DNA of 64,000 bases from JADZAI01 sp047602465 (GCA_047602465.1 JASGHF010000001.1:682001-746000), one strand, 5' to 3'; numbered from the stretch's first letter, positions 24,901 to 35,394 are shown. Translations and numbers: made by a program. Notes: generated by a model from the sequence alone, not told the origin.

Positions 24901-26364
24901 TCAGCTTTCGGCGACGTCCCGCACGAAGCTGTCGAGCAGACGCACGCCGAAGCCGCTGGCGCCTTCGGGGTGGACCGCACGCGCCTTGGCGCTCCACGCC
25001 ACGCCGGCGATGTCGAGATGCGCCCATTTGGTGCCGTTGACGAAGCGCTGCAGGAACATCGCGCCGACGATCGAGCCGCCGTAGCGGCTGCCGGTGATGT
25101 TCTTCATGTCGGCGCAGGTCGAATCGATGGCGCGGTCCAGCGATTCCACCAGCGGCATGCGCCACAGCGGCTCGCCGACACCCTTGCCGGCCTTGTCGAG
25201 CGCGGCGGCGAGGTCGTCGTCGTTCGAGAAGAGGCCGGCATGGTCGAGGCCGAGGGCGATCATGATCGCGCCGGTCAGCGTGGCCAGATTGACCATGTAG
25301 CGCGGCTTGAAGCGGTCCTGCGTGTACCAGAGCGCATCGGCCAGAACGAGGCGGCCTTCGGCGTCGGTGTTCCACACCTCGATCGTCTGGCCCGACATCG
25401 AGGTCACGATGTCGCCCGGGCGCTGGGCGTCGGCGTCGGGCATGTTTTCAACCAGACCCAGAACGCCGACCACGTTGGCCTTCGCCTTGCGCAGGGCCAG
25501 CGCCTTCATCGCACCGGCCACGGCGCCCGCGCCGCCCATGTCCCACTTCATGTCCCACATGCCGTCGCCGGGCTTCAGCGAGATGCCGCCGGTGTCGAAG
25601 GTCACGCCCTTGCCGACCAGCGCGATCGGCGCCTCGCCTTCCGCGCCGCCGTTCCAGCGCATGACGACCAGCTTGGATTCCTTGGCGCTGCCCTGCCCGA
25701 CGCCCAGAAGCGAGCCCATGCCCAGCTTCTTCATTTCGGGCTCGCCCAGGACTTCCACCTCGACGCCATGCTCGCTCAGCTCGGCGCAGCGGTCGGCGAA
25801 GGTCTGCGGATAGAGGATATTCGCCGGCTCGGTGACGAGGTCGCGGGTGAAGAACACCCCCTCGATCAGGGCGCTGGCGTCCTTCCACAGCTTCTTGGCG
25901 GCAGCGGGATCGGCGACCTGCACGTCCAGCGTCTTCAGCGACGGCTTCTGGTTGGTCTTCAGCCTGGTGCGGTATTTGTCGAAGCGATAGGCGCGCAGCG
26001 CCGCGGCCAGCGCCACGTGGACGGCATGCTCGACCGACAGGTCCAACGCCACGGTCAGGCGGGTTTCGCCCGTCGTGAGGTATCGGGCGACGATCGCGCC
26101 GCCGACGGCTTCAGCCGCCTGCGCGTCGAAGGCGTCGGTCTTGCCGAGGCCGACCACGGCATAGGGTCCGCCCTTGGCGCCGGCGATTTCGATGATCTGG
26201 CCCTTGGCGCCGGTGAAGCGGCCGCGCTTGGCGGCCTCGGCGATGGCGCCCTTGGCGGTCTTGTCGGCGTTCCTGGCCTGGGCGGTCAGTTTGCCGCCAT
26301 CCGTCGCGCCGACGACCAGAATTCCGGATTTGGCGGGGCCGAAGGCCGAAAAACGAACATCCAT
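24901..26364 (-). CDS. pepA: Leucyl aminopeptidase (M17)
   Basis: 487 residues. A cytosolic hexameric two-metal aminopeptidase. Active-site segments: GVTFDTGGISLKPGDGMWDM (catalytic Lys from the preceding VGKG, metal Asp) and the family signature NTDAEGRLVLADAL. The first 150 residues are the usual variable N-domain. The ATG at 26364 (MDVRFSAFG) is preferred to a TTG four codons earlier. It diverges from lptF across 190 bases, the usual alphaproteobacterial arrangement. Confidence 0.96.
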   Translation of the reverse strand: MDVRFSAFGPAKSGILVVGATDGGKLTAQARNADKTAKGAIAEAAKRGRFTGAKGQIIEIAGAKGGPYAVVGLGKTDAFDAQAAEAVGGAIVARYLTTGETRLTVALDLSVEHAVHVALAAALRAYRFDKYRTRLKTNQKPSLKTLDVQVADPAAAKKLWKDASALIEGVFFTRDLVTEPANILYPQTFADRCAELSEHGVEVEVLGEPEMKKLGMGSLLGVGQGSAKESKLVVMRWNGGAEGEAPIALVGKGVTFDTGGISLKPGDGMWDMKWDMGGAGAVAGAMKALALRKAKANVVGVLGLVENMPDADAQRPGDIVTSMSGQTIEVWNTDAEGRLVLADALWYTQDRFKPRYMVNLATLTGAIMIALGLDHAGLFSNDDDLAAALDKAGKGVGEPLWRMPLVESLDRAIDSTCADMKNITGSRYGGSIVGAMFLQRFVNGTKWAHLDIAGVAWSAKARAVHPEGASGFGVRLLDSFVRDVAES

Positions 26365-26554
26365 TCTACGATCCAATCCTCGTCAGTGCTTTCGGCCGGG
26401 CCGGTCGCCCAAGGCGATTGCGGGACGCCGCGCGCATGGTTAGACCGGGGCATGAAATCCCGGCCTGCTGGCCGTGAGAGCTAAAGCAAACCGCGCCCGC
26501 GCGGAAGCGGCATAGCGCCGCTCTCCAAAGCGTGAGGTCCAAGGACGCCTTTGA

Positions 26555-27673
26555 ATGCGGCTGGCCCGCTACATCTTCGATGAGGCGTTCCGGCCCTTCG
26601 TGTTCTTCACGGCGGCGCTGACGGCCATCGTCTGGCTGTCGCAGTCGCTGCGCTATGTGAACGTGATCGTCGATCAGGGGCAGTCGGCGGGCATTTTCCT
26701 CTATCTGATCGTGCTGATGCTCCCCAGCCTCATGATCTTCGTGCTGCCGGCGGCGCTGCTGTTCGCGACATTTTATGCGCTTTTCCGGCTTCAGACGGAC
26801 AGCGAGCTTGTGGTCGTGGCGGCGGCGGGCCGCTCGCGCTTCACGGTGGCCCTGCCCCTGATGGCGCTGGCGCTGGTGGTCGCCCTCCTCCACCTCGCGG
26901 TGAACCTCTATCTGATGCCGCTGGGCCAGCGGACGCTGAAGGACCGGATGTACGAGATCCGGGGCGATCTCATCACCAACATCCTGCGCGAGGGCCAGTT
27001 CACGACGCCGTCGGACGGCCTGACCGTCTATGTCCGGGAGCGGACCGGATCGGCCAGCGCGCGCGGCATTCTTGTCCACGACAACCGCGATCCGGCCGCC
27101 GCCACCACCTACATGGCGGAAGCCGGCGAAATCACCGACAGCGATGCCGGGCCGCGCTTTCTGCTGCTCAACGGCAATGTCCAGCGGATCGAGGGCGCGG
27201 GCCGCATCGCGACGCTGCAGTTCGACCGCTATGTCATCGACCTGGCGCCATTTCAGAAGGGCGAGCGCGCCGACCAGCGCGGCACGCAGGAACGCTATCT
27301 GCCCGAGCTGCTGAACCCGCCCGATGCGGCGAACCTGTCGGAGCAGAAGCTGAAATCCTATGTCGCCGACGCCCATGAGCGGCTGTCCTCGCCGCTCTAC
27401 AGCTTCATCTTCGTGCTGATCCCTGCCGCCGCCATCCTCGCCGCAGGCTCGGCGCGGCGCTCCATCGCCTGGCGCATCGGGCTTGCGGCGCTGATCGCGC
27501 TGACCATCCGCATGGCGGGCCTCGGCGTCCGGGGCGTGGTCGGCTCCAACAACGATCTCTGGCCGCTGCTCTATGTCGTGCCGCTGGTCGGCATCGCCGG
27601 GGCGGCCGTCTGGCTCTCGGGGTGGACCTGGCGCAAGCCGTTGCGCGAACCGCCGGCGGAGGCTGCAGCATGA
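26555..27673 (+). CDS. lptF: LPS export ABC transporter permease LptF
   Basis: 372 residues. With LptG and LptB it extracts LPS from the inner membrane. The N-terminus MRLARYIFDEAFRPFVFFTAALTAIVWLSQ is a YjgP/YjgQ signature; three helices lie in the first 115 residues, then a periplasmic beta-jellyroll (about 130-260), then three helices. AAGGA lies 9 bases before the ATG. It overlaps lptG by 4 bases. In the usual order with lptD and surA. Confidence 0.95.
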   Translation: MRLARYIFDEAFRPFVFFTAALTAIVWLSQSLRYVNVIVDQGQSAGIFLYLIVLMLPSLMIFVLPAALLFATFYALFRLQTDSELVVVAAAGRSRFTVALPLMALALVVALLHLAVNLYLMPLGQRTLKDRMYEIRGDLITNILREGQFTTPSDGLTVYVRERTGSASARGILVHDNRDPAAATTYMAEAGEITDSDAGPRFLLLNGNVQRIEGAGRIATLQFDRYVIDLAPFQKGERADQRGTQERYLPELLNPPDAANLSEQKLKSYVADAHERLSSPLYSFIFVLIPAAAILAAGSARRSIAWRIGLAALIALTIRMAGLGVRGVVGSNNDLWPLLYVVPLVGIAGAAVWLSGWTWRKPLREPPAEAAA

Positions 27674-28761
27674 CGCCCTTCGTTCTCACACGCTATCTGA
27701 CCTGGCGCTTCCTCGCCTCCTGCGGGACGGTGATGGGCGCGCTGGCGGCCTTCGTCTTCATCATCAATCTGGCCGAATTGCTAAACCGCTCCACCGGCAA
27801 GGAGGAGATGACGTTCGGCATCGCGCTGCTGATGGCGGTCTTCAAGCTGCCGCTGACGATGAACAAGCTGCTGCCGTTCATCGCCCTGTTCGGCGCGATC
27901 TGGATGTTCGCACGCCTGTCGCGCTTCCACGAGCTTGAGGCGATCCGCGCCTCCGGCGTTTCGGCCTGGCAGTTCATCCTGCCGCCCATCGTGGTCGCGA
28001 TCCTGGCCGGCATCATCTCCACGACGATCGTGAACCCCGTCTCCGCCAACGCCGCCAGCCAGTTCGAGCAGCTGGAGGCGCGTTATCTGCGGGGCCGCGC
28101 CTCGATCCTCGCCGTGTTTCCAACCGGGGTCTGGCTGCGACAGGCCGACGGCAGCGAGCAGGCGGTGATCCATGCCCTCAGGGCCTCCAGCGCCGACATG
28201 CAGCTGGAGGACGTCATCGTCTTTATCTATGGCGAGAAGGACAAATACACCCGCCGCCTCGATGCCCGTTCGGCCGCGCTCGATGCCGGCTTCTGGCGGA
28301 TGAGCGACGTGTACGAAAGCCGTCCGGGCGAGCCGGCGGTCTTTCACGCCACCTATGACCTTCCCACCACGCTGACGGCCGACGAGGTGAAGGACAGCTT
28401 CACCTCGCCCGATACGATCGATTTCTGGGATCTGCCCCGCTTCATCCAGACGGCCGAGGACGCAGGGTTCACCGCCGTCCGGCACAAGATGCATTTCTAT
28501 TCGCTGATCGCCCTGCCCCTGGCGCTGGGCGCCATGGTGGTGATCGCCGCCGCTTTCGCGCTGCGTCCCATGCGTTTCGGCGGCACGGGGCGGCTGCTCG
28601 CGACGGCGGCGGGGGTCGGGTTCATCTTCTTTTTCCTCAGCGATTTCACCGAGGCGCTGGGACTTTCCGGCCTTGTCCCGCCGCTGATTGCCGCAGCCGC
28701 GCCGACACTCGCTTGCATCCTGACCGGAGTCACCGCTCTCCTGTACCTGGAGGACGGTTAG
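27670..28761 (+). CDS. lptG: LPS export ABC transporter permease LptG
   Basis: 363 residues from the ATG at 27670 in the ATGA overlap with lptF. Same plan as LptF: helices at about 12-35, 55-80 and 95-120, periplasmic domain, then three C-terminal helices (FYSLIALPLALGAMVVIAAA; LLATAAGVGFIFFFLSDF). HELEAIRASGVSAWQFILPP is the conserved coupling-helix region that contacts LptB. Confidence 0.95.
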   Translation: MTPFVLTRYLTWRFLASCGTVMGALAAFVFIINLAELLNRSTGKEEMTFGIALLMAVFKLPLTMNKLLPFIALFGAIWMFARLSRFHELEAIRASGVSAWQFILPPIVVAILAGIISTTIVNPVSANAASQFEQLEARYLRGRASILAVFPTGVWLRQADGSEQAVIHALRASSADMQLEDVIVFIYGEKDKYTRRLDARSAALDAGFWRMSDVYESRPGEPAVFHATYDLPTTLTADEVKDSFTSPDTIDFWDLPRFIQTAEDAGFTAVRHKMHFYSLIALPLALGAMVVIAAAFALRPMRFGGTGRLLATAAGVGFIFFFLSDFTEALGLSGLVPPLIAAAAPTLACILTGVTALLYLEDG

Positions 28762-28762
28762 A

Positions 28763-31005
28763 GTGACGCGCGTGAAGTCCTGGTTCCTGGCGGCGGCTTC
28801 GGCGGCGGCGCTTCTCGCCGCTGCGCCGGCGGCCGACCGCACGATGGCGTTCGACGAGAACGCGCCGGTCCTCTTCCAGGCCGACCGGCTGGTCTATGAC
28901 ACCGACGGCAAGACCGTCCGCCTGGAAGGCAATGTCGAGATTTCGTCCGACGGCCGCGTCCTCACCGCCGCAGCCGTCGCCTACGACCAGACGACGGGCG
29001 TCGTCACCGCTTCGGGCGGCGTGCTGGTGCGCGAGGCCGACGGCTCCACCCTGTCGGCGGACAGCGTCGAACTGACGGGCGACTTGCGCGACGGCGTCAT
29101 CGAAAATATCGGCATCCTGCTCGACGAGCACACTCGCCTCGCCGCGGCGCGCGGCACGCGCGAGAACGGCAACCGCACGGTGCTGGAACGCGCGGTCTTT
29201 TCACCGTGCGAAATCTGCGTCGACAAGGGCCAGAACGAACCGCTGTGGCAGATCAAGGCCGTGCGGGTGATCTGGGACCAGGAACAGAAGCGCATCTCCT
29301 ACGAGGATGCCTCGTTCGAATTCTTCGGCGTGCCGATCGCCGCTGTGCCGGCCTTCGCGCATGCCGATTTCACGGTGAAGAACCAGTCCGGCTTCCTCGC
29401 GCCGACCGCCGGGCAGTCGAGCGATCTGGGCTATTTCGTCGAGGTTCCCTATCACTTCGCGCTGGACCCGACCTACGACCTCACGGTGTCGGCGATGGTC
29501 GCGACCGAGGTCTATCCGGTCATCAAGCTGGACTGGCGGCAGAAATTCGACAGCGGCGAATACTGGCTGTCGGGCAGCTTCACCTATGACGACGCCTTCG
29601 ACTCGATGGGCGTGCGCACCGGCGACCAGACCGCCTACAGCCATATTTTCGGGCGCGGCCGGTTCAAGCTGAACGAGACGATGGGCTGGGGCTTCGACGT
29701 GGAGCGGGTGTCGAACGACACCTATCTGGAGCGCTACGAAATCTCCAACGCCGACCGCCTGACGAGCCGCGCCTATGTCGACTGGCGCGAGGGCCGCTCG
29801 CACGGCGCCGTCTCGGCCTATGCCTTTCAGGGCCTGCGTGCGACCGACGATCCCGGCCTGACGCCGCTGGTGCTGCCGGAAGCCGAGGTCCACTACGTTC
29901 TCGATGACAGCTTCTGGGGCGGCGAAGTCGCGTTCGACGGCAGCATCGTCGCGCTCCATCGCTCGCGCGGCCTCGACATGCAGCGCCTGTCGGTCGGCAC
30001 GACATGGACGCGCCCCGAAATCCTCGAAAACGGCATGGCGCTGACCTTCTTCGCGGCGCTGCGGGGCGATGCCTACCGCGTCGCCGATGTCGATCCGCTG
30101 CTGCATCCGGGCATCGCCGACGGCGGCGTGCTGACGCGCGCCAGCGGCTATGCCGGCGCCGAACTGCGCTGGCCGTTCGTGAAACAGACGGAGAGCGGCT
30201 ACACCCAGATCGTCGAGCCGATCGTGCAGATCATCGGCGCGCCCTACGGCAACGGCCCCGACGGCATCCCGAACGAGGACAGCCTCAGCCTCGAATTCGA
30301 CGACACCAATCTCTTCAACGCCGTCAAATTCACCGGCCTCGACCTCATCGAAAGCGGCCCGCGCGCCAATATCGGCCTGCGCTATGCCGAGTTCTTCCCG
30401 AGCGGGGGTTCGTTCGAGGTGCTGGCCGGGTTCCAGGTCCGCGCCGACGACGACCCCGCCTTCCAGAATTCCACCGGCCTCGGCGAGACGCAGTCCGACT
30501 ATGTCGGCCGCATCTCGTTCACGCCGTGGCAGGGCCTGACCATCGTCAACCGCCTGCGCCTCGACAAGGACGACTTCTCGGTCCGCCGGAACGAGGTCTA
30601 CGTCCAGGGCACCGGGTCGTGGTACGAGGTCGACGCCTCCTATCTGAAGCTGGAAAGCGACCCCTCTCTACCGGCCTCGGCCCGCGCGAGGAGGTCAACA
30701 TTCTGGGCCGCGTCTATGTCAATGCGTATTGGAGCGCCATCGGCGGCGTCCGGCGCGACCTGGAAGGCTCGCAGATGATCGAGAGCCGCTTCGGCGTCGC
30801 CTATGAGGACGAATGCTCGTTCTTCGAATTCGGGTTCCGCCGCCGCTTCACCCGCGACCGAGATGCGGAACCTTCGACCACCTTCATCCTGTCGGTCCGG
30901 CTGAAGGCGCTGGGCGACGACACCGGCACGGCGGTGCCGCTCTACCGCCGCGACCCGTATCTGGGCAACGAGAACCGCGAGGCGTCGGGCTTCGGAAGCT
31001 TCTGA
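28763..31005 (+). CDS. lptD: LPS-assembly protein LptD, interrupted by a single-base frameshift
   Basis: LptD is the outer-membrane barrel that inserts LPS. Frame one, from GTG 28763 (GGAGG about 10 bases upstream), has a signal peptide (KSWFLAAASAAALLAAAPA), an OstA N-domain (ADRLVYDTDGKTVRLEGNVE) and most of the barrel. Within 30661-30670 (CCCCTCTCTA) the homology moves to the minus-one frame, which continues TGLGPREEVNILGRVYVNAY to a proper C-terminus ending FGSF at 31005. Frame one alone runs on into Arg-rich nonsense to 30778. Adding one base (for example a C in the C-run) gives about 747 residues, the normal length. LptD is normally essential, so a consensus error is likely. Confidence 0.92.
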
Positions 31006-31027
31006 GCCACGGGAATCGCCGCCTCCA

Positions 31028-31048
31028 ACGCCCGGAATGGGGCGTCTT
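31028..31048 (+). terminator. Weak hairpin after lptD
   Basis: Six-bp stem (31028-31033 with 31040-31045) followed by CTTTA. It lies 23 bases past lptD and 133 bases before surA; it may only reduce read-through. Confidence 0.3.
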
Positions 31049-31180
31049 TATGGTGAAAACCGCCGTTGATCGGCGGGGGGAAGCCTGTATTCTCCGGCCC
31101 GCTGAGGGGCTAGAGCAGCAACTGGAAGTCGACGGGCGCAAGACCTGCGACCGCCGAACGGGACGGAATAGCGTAGCGCC

Positions 31181-32545
31181 ATGAAATCGTTGCTCAAGTT
31201 CGCCGCGGCAGCCCTCGTGCTGTCGCTCGCCCCTGCTCCCGTATCCGCCGCCGACAGCGTGCAGCGCGCCGCCGCCATCGTGAACGGCGTCGTGATCTCC
31301 ACCTACGATCTCGACCAGCGCGTCCGCATGGTCCTCGCCACCAGCGGCGGCGGGCAGAACGCGGCCGCCCAGCAGCGCATTCGGGAAAGCGTGCTGCGCA
31401 CGCTCATCGACGAAATCCTGCAGCTGAAGGAAGCCGAGCGCGTCAAGCTGAAGATTTCCGAAAAGGATATCGACGAGGCGATCGACCGCATCGGCGAGCA
31501 GAACAACACCAGCCGCGACGCGATCATGAAGTCGCTCGCCGCCAACAACGTCGATCCCCAGACGTTTCGCACCCAGATCATGGCCGAACTCGCCTGGACG
31601 CAGATTCTGGAAGGCGCCCTCGCCCCCCGCGTCCGCATCACCGACGAGGATGTCGATGCGGAGATGAAGCGGATCGAAGAGGGCGCGAGCAAGCCGCAAT
31701 ATCTGGCTTCCGAGATCTTCATCTCGATCGATTCCGATCAGGACGAGCCGCGCGCCCGCCGGATGATCCAGCAGATCTATCAGCAGCTTCAGACCGGCAC
31801 GTCCTTCCCGCAGCTGGCGCAGCAATTCTCGGAGTCCTCCTCCGGCGCGCGCGGCGGCGATCTCGGCTGGGTCCAGGATGCCGACGTGGCGCCTGAGGTC
31901 TGGGCCACGGTCCAGAAGATGCGCCTGCAGACCGTCTCTCCGCCGATCCGCACGAACGCCGGCTATTACCTGATCGCGTTGCGCGACAAGATGCGGCCCG
32001 CCGGCTCGGCGAATGAGGCCCCGCCCGTTCCGCCCGGCCGTCCGGCCGGCGTGCCTGCCGGGTCCGTCAAACTGAAGCGCATCGTGCTTGGCGTGCCGCC
32101 GCAGATGTCGAAAGCCGACGAGCAGAATTATGTCGGGTCAGCGATGCAGCTTCGCGAGTTGATCCGCGGCTGTCAGGGCCTGGAAGAATTCTTGAAGCCC
32201 ATCCGCGGCGTGGCGCTGGTCGATCTGCCCGTGCTTCCGGTGAAGGATCCGGCCCCCGAAATCCAGCAGATCGTTCGCGGCCTGAACCCGAGCGACGTCT
32301 CGCATCCCTATTTCAGCGTCGAGGGCGAACAGCGGCTGATGAACATGCTGGTCGTCTGCGGCGACCGCATCCGCGAGGACTTCATCCCGAGCCGCGTATT
32401 CGAAATGCCGAGCCGCGAACAGGTCGAGACGCGCATGTTCAACGCCGAGCTTTCGGTACTCGCCCGCCGCTATATGCGCGATCTGCGCCGTGACGCGGCG
32501 ATCGAGATCCGCGACCTCAGCGTGCTCAACACCGCGTCCAACTGA
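31181..32545 (+). CDS. surA: Periplasmic chaperone / peptidyl-prolyl isomerase SurA
   Basis: 454 residues. Signal peptide 1-23 (MKSLLKFAAAALVLSLAP to SAA), SurA N-domain (RAAAIVNGVVISTYDLDQRVRM), then a parvulin domain near 170-270 (SSSGARGGDLGWVQDADVAP, VSPPIRTNAGYYLIALRDK) and a second, degenerate one (PAPEIQQIVRGLNPSDVSHP). It chaperones barrel proteins such as LptD, its upstream neighbour, to the BAM complex. Followed by pdxA after 2 bases. Confidence 0.93.
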   Translation: MKSLLKFAAAALVLSLAPAPVSAADSVQRAAAIVNGVVISTYDLDQRVRMVLATSGGGQNAAAQQRIRESVLRTLIDEILQLKEAERVKLKISEKDIDEAIDRIGEQNNTSRDAIMKSLAANNVDPQTFRTQIMAELAWTQILEGALAPRVRITDEDVDAEMKRIEEGASKPQYLASEIFISIDSDQDEPRARRMIQQIYQQLQTGTSFPQLAQQFSESSSGARGGDLGWVQDADVAPEVWATVQKMRLQTVSPPIRTNAGYYLIALRDKMRPAGSANEAPPVPPGRPAGVPAGSVKLKRIVLGVPPQMSKADEQNYVGSAMQLRELIRGCQGLEEFLKPIRGVALVDLPVLPVKDPAPEIQQIVRGLNPSDVSHPYFSVEGEQRLMNMLVVCGDRIREDFIPSRVFEMPSREQVETRMFNAELSVLARRYMRDLRRDAAIEIRDLSVLNTASN

Positions 32546-32547
32546 CC

Positions 32548-33429
32548 ATGTCCGCCCCGCGCCCGATCGCTCTCACGATGGGCGATCCGGCCGGGATCGG
32601 GCCTGAGATCGCAGCGGCCGCCATGGCGGCGCTGGAAGGGCGCATTCCCATCCGCTTCATCGCCGACCGGGCGGCGCTGGCCGCGACCATTCCCGGCCAT
32701 CCGTCCGGCGACAACGCCCCCGCCGTCATCCGCGCCATCGAGCGCGGCGTCGAACTGGTGCAGTCCGGCGAATGCAGCGCGCTGGTCACCAACCCGATCG
32801 CCAAGAAGGTGCTGATCGACGCCGGCTTCGGTTTTCCCGGCCATACCGAGTTCCTGGGCCACCTGACCGGCGCGCCGCGCGCCGTGATGATGCTGGCCGT
32901 CGAGGGGCTTCGCGTCGTGCCCGTCACGGTCCACGAGCCGCTGGCGAAAGTGCCATCGCTTCTCACCCGGGATCTGATCGTGGAGACGGCGCGCATCGCC
33001 GCCGCCGCCCTCACCCGCGATTTCGGCATCGCCGCGCCGCGTCTCGCGCTGGCGGGATTGAACCCCCATGCCGGCGAAGGCGGCGCGATGGGGCGCGAGG
33101 AAGAAACGGTCATCCGACCGGCCATCGCACGCCTGCAGGCCGAAGGTCTGTCCGTCACCGGTCCCCACCCTGCCGACACGCTGTTCCATCCCGCAGCGCG
33201 CGCCCGCTATGACGCCGCGCTCTGCATGTATCACGACCAGGCGCTGATCCCGCTGAAGACGATCGACTTCGAGCGCGGCGTGAACGTGACGCTCGGCCTG
33301 CCGATCATCCGCACCTCGCCCGATCACGGCACGGCGTTCGACATCGCGGGGAAAGGCATCGCCAGCCCGGCGAGCCTCATCGCCGCCATCGAACTCGCCG
33401 CCGATCTCGCCGCCCGACGCGCCGCATGA
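32548..33429 (+). CDS. pdxA: 4-hydroxythreonine-4-phosphate dehydrogenase
   Basis: 293 residues, some 35 shorter than E. coli PdxA but with all motifs. Makes the PLP precursor 3-amino-1-hydroxyacetone phosphate with NAD. Starts LTMGDPAGIGPEIAAAA; metal-binding histidines are in FPGHTEFLGHL, LNPHAGEGG and SPDHGTAFDIAG. The shortening is in the N-terminal half around residue 50. It overlaps rsmA by 4 bases (ATGA). Confidence 0.94.
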   Translation: MSAPRPIALTMGDPAGIGPEIAAAAMAALEGRIPIRFIADRAALAATIPGHPSGDNAPAVIRAIERGVELVQSGECSALVTNPIAKKVLIDAGFGFPGHTEFLGHLTGAPRAVMMLAVEGLRVVPVTVHEPLAKVPSLLTRDLIVETARIAAAALTRDFGIAAPRLALAGLNPHAGEGGAMGREEETVIRPAIARLQAEGLSVTGPHPADTLFHPAARARYDAALCMYHDQALIPLKTIDFERGVNVTLGLPIIRTSPDHGTAFDIAGKGIASPASLIAAIELAADLAARRAA

Positions 33430-34280
33430 GCATCGACAACCTGCCGCCGCTGCGCGCGGTGATCGAGAGCATGGATCTCTGGGCGAAGAAATCGCTCGGC
33501 CAGAATTTCCTGCTCGACCTCAACCTCACCCGCCGCATCGCCCGGGAGGCCGGGCCGCTGGAGGGCCGTGACGTTCTGGAGATCGGCCCCGGCCCCGGCG
33601 GCCTGACGCGCGGGCTTCTCAGCGAGGGGGCGCGCCGCGTCCTTGCCATCGAGCGCGACGAACGCTTCCTCCCGGCCCTCGCCAGCGTGAACGCGGCCAG
33701 CGGCGGCCGTCTCGTTGTCGAACCGGCCGATGCGCTGGCGGCCGACGAACCGGCCCTCTTCGCCCGGCACGGCCTCACCGCGCCGGTCAGCGTCGCCGCC
33801 AACCTGCCCTACAATGTCGGCACGGCGATCCTCATCAAATGGCTGACCGCGCCCCAATGGCCGTCCTGGTTCGACAGCCTGACGCTGATGTTCCAGCGCG
33901 AGGTGGCCGAGCGCATCGTCGCCCCCGTCGGCGGCAAGGCCTATGGCCGCCTGTCGGTGCTGGCGCAGTGGCGCACCCGCCCGCGCATCCTGTTCGACGT
34001 CCACCCCAGCGCCTTCGTGCCGCCGCCCAGCATCGTCTCGGCGGTCGTGCGGCTGGATGTCATCCCCGATCCCGAACCCGCGCCCCTGGCCGCGCTGGAA
34101 GCCGTCACCCAAGCCGCCTTCGGTAAGCGGCGCAAGATGCTGCGCGCCGCGCTGAAGACGCTGGGGGTCGATCCGCTGCCGCTGCTGGACGCCGCCGGAA
34201 TCGCGCCGACGGAGCGCGCCGAGCAGGTGCCGGTCTCACAATTTCTGGCGCTCGCACGGGCCTTTGCCGCGCGTCCTTGA
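33426..34280 (+). CDS. rsmA: 16S rRNA dimethyladenosine transferase KsgA
   Basis: 284 residues. Dimethylates two adenines in the 3' hairpin of 16S rRNA. The substrate loop KKSLGQNFLLDLNLTRRIA, SAM motif EIGPGPGGLTRGLL and catalytic motif ANLPYNVGT are all present, with the helical C-domain to the end. Coupled to pdxA. End of the lptD-surA-pdxA-rsmA run. Confidence 0.96.
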   Translation: MSIDNLPPLRAVIESMDLWAKKSLGQNFLLDLNLTRRIAREAGPLEGRDVLEIGPGPGGLTRGLLSEGARRVLAIERDERFLPALASVNAASGGRLVVEPADALAADEPALFARHGLTAPVSVAANLPYNVGTAILIKWLTAPQWPSWFDSLTLMFQREVAERIVAPVGGKAYGRLSVLAQWRTRPRILFDVHPSAFVPPPSIVSAVVRLDVIPDPEPAPLAALEAVTQAAFGKRRKMLRAALKTLGVDPLPLLDAAGIAPTERAEQVPVSQFLALARAFAARP

Positions 34281-34340
34281 CGCCGCGCCTGACCTCGCGC
34301 ATCAACGGCTGACAAAATATCACGACCTGGAGAGACGCCC

Positions 34341-35393
34341 ATGATCTGCGAAGCGATCACCACCTATGGCGAGCCGCTGACCCGCCTCGATGTCGCGACG
34401 CCCGTGCCGCAGGGCACCGAGGTTCTGCTCGAGGTCACCGAATGCGGCGTCTGCCATTCCGACGTCCATCTGCATGACGGCTATTTCGGCATGGGCGGCG
34501 ACAACAAGCTCGATGTCCGCGCCGGCCGCCAACTCCCCTTCACGCTCGGTCACGAGATCGGCGGACGTGTCGTCGCCGTCGGCCCCGATGTGAAGGATGT
34601 GAAGGTCGGCGACCGCCGCGTCGCCTATCCCTGGATCGGCTGCGGCGCCTGCGCGGCCTGCGCGCGCGAGGAAGAGCATCTCTGCAACAAGCCCGCCAAT
34701 CTCGGCATCCAGAAGAATGGCGGCTATGCCAGCCACGTCATCGTGCCGCATTCCAGGTATCTGCTCGATTTCGGCAAGGCCGATCCGGCCCTCGCCGCCG
34801 CCTATATGTGCTCGGGCCTCACCGCCTACAGCGTCATGAAGAAGCTGGGCAAGGTGACCAAGAGCGATCCCATCGTGATCGTCGGCCTCGGCGGCGTCGG
34901 CATGATGGGCCTTCAGTTCGCCCGCGCCATGTTCGACACCACGATCATCGGCGTCGATGTCGACCCGTCGAAGCTGGAAGCCGCCACCAAAGCCGGCGCA
35001 ACCACGGTCGTGAACTCGCGCGAGGACGGTGCGCTGAAGAAGCTGCTGGCCGAGACCGGCGGCGCCTATGCCGCCATCGATTTCGTCGGCTCCGAGCCGA
35101 GCTTCGCCTTCGCGCAGGGTTCCGTCCGCAAGGGCGGCAAGGTTCTGGTCGTCGGCCTCTTCGGCGGCGCGTTCGGCATGCCGATCCCGATGCTGCCGAT
35201 GCGCGCCATCTCGATCGGCGGCTCCTATGTCGGCTCGCTGCCCGAGACCGTCGAGATGATGGAGCTGGTGCGCGCCGGCAAGATCGACCCGATCCCGGTC
35301 ACCCGCCGCCGCCTGAGCGAAGCCACGGCAACGCTCGACGACCTGCGCAAGGGCACGATCGTCGGCCGCGTCGTCCTCGATCCGGCGCTCTAG
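34341..35393 (+). CDS. Zinc-dependent alcohol dehydrogenase (MDR superfamily)
   Basis: 350 residues. Catalytic zinc ligands: Cys in ECGVCHSDVH and His-Glu in LGHEIGG; structural zinc Cys4 in GCGACAACAREEEHLC; Rossmann loop VGLGGVGMMG. The NAD(P) and alcohol/aldehyde specificity is unknown. GGAGAGACGCCC precedes the ATG. It lies with the next gene between rsmA and gmk, which are often near neighbours in this group, so the pair looks like an insertion in the core order. The last codons nearly touch the convergent hypothetical. Confidence 0.9.
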   Translation: MICEAITTYGEPLTRLDVATPVPQGTEVLLEVTECGVCHSDVHLHDGYFGMGGDNKLDVRAGRQLPFTLGHEIGGRVVAVGPDVKDVKVGDRRVAYPWIGCGACAACAREEEHLCNKPANLGIQKNGGYASHVIVPHSRYLLDFGKADPALAAAYMCSGLTAYSVMKKLGKVTKSDPIVIVGLGGVGMMGLQFARAMFDTTIIGVDVDPSKLEAATKAGATTVVNSREDGALKKLLAETGGAYAAIDFVGSEPSFAFAQGSVRKGGKVLVVGLFGGAFGMPIPMLPMRAISIGGSYVGSLPETVEMMELVRAGKIDPIPVTRRRLSEATATLDDLRKGTIVGRVVLDPAL

Positions 35394-35394
35394 C

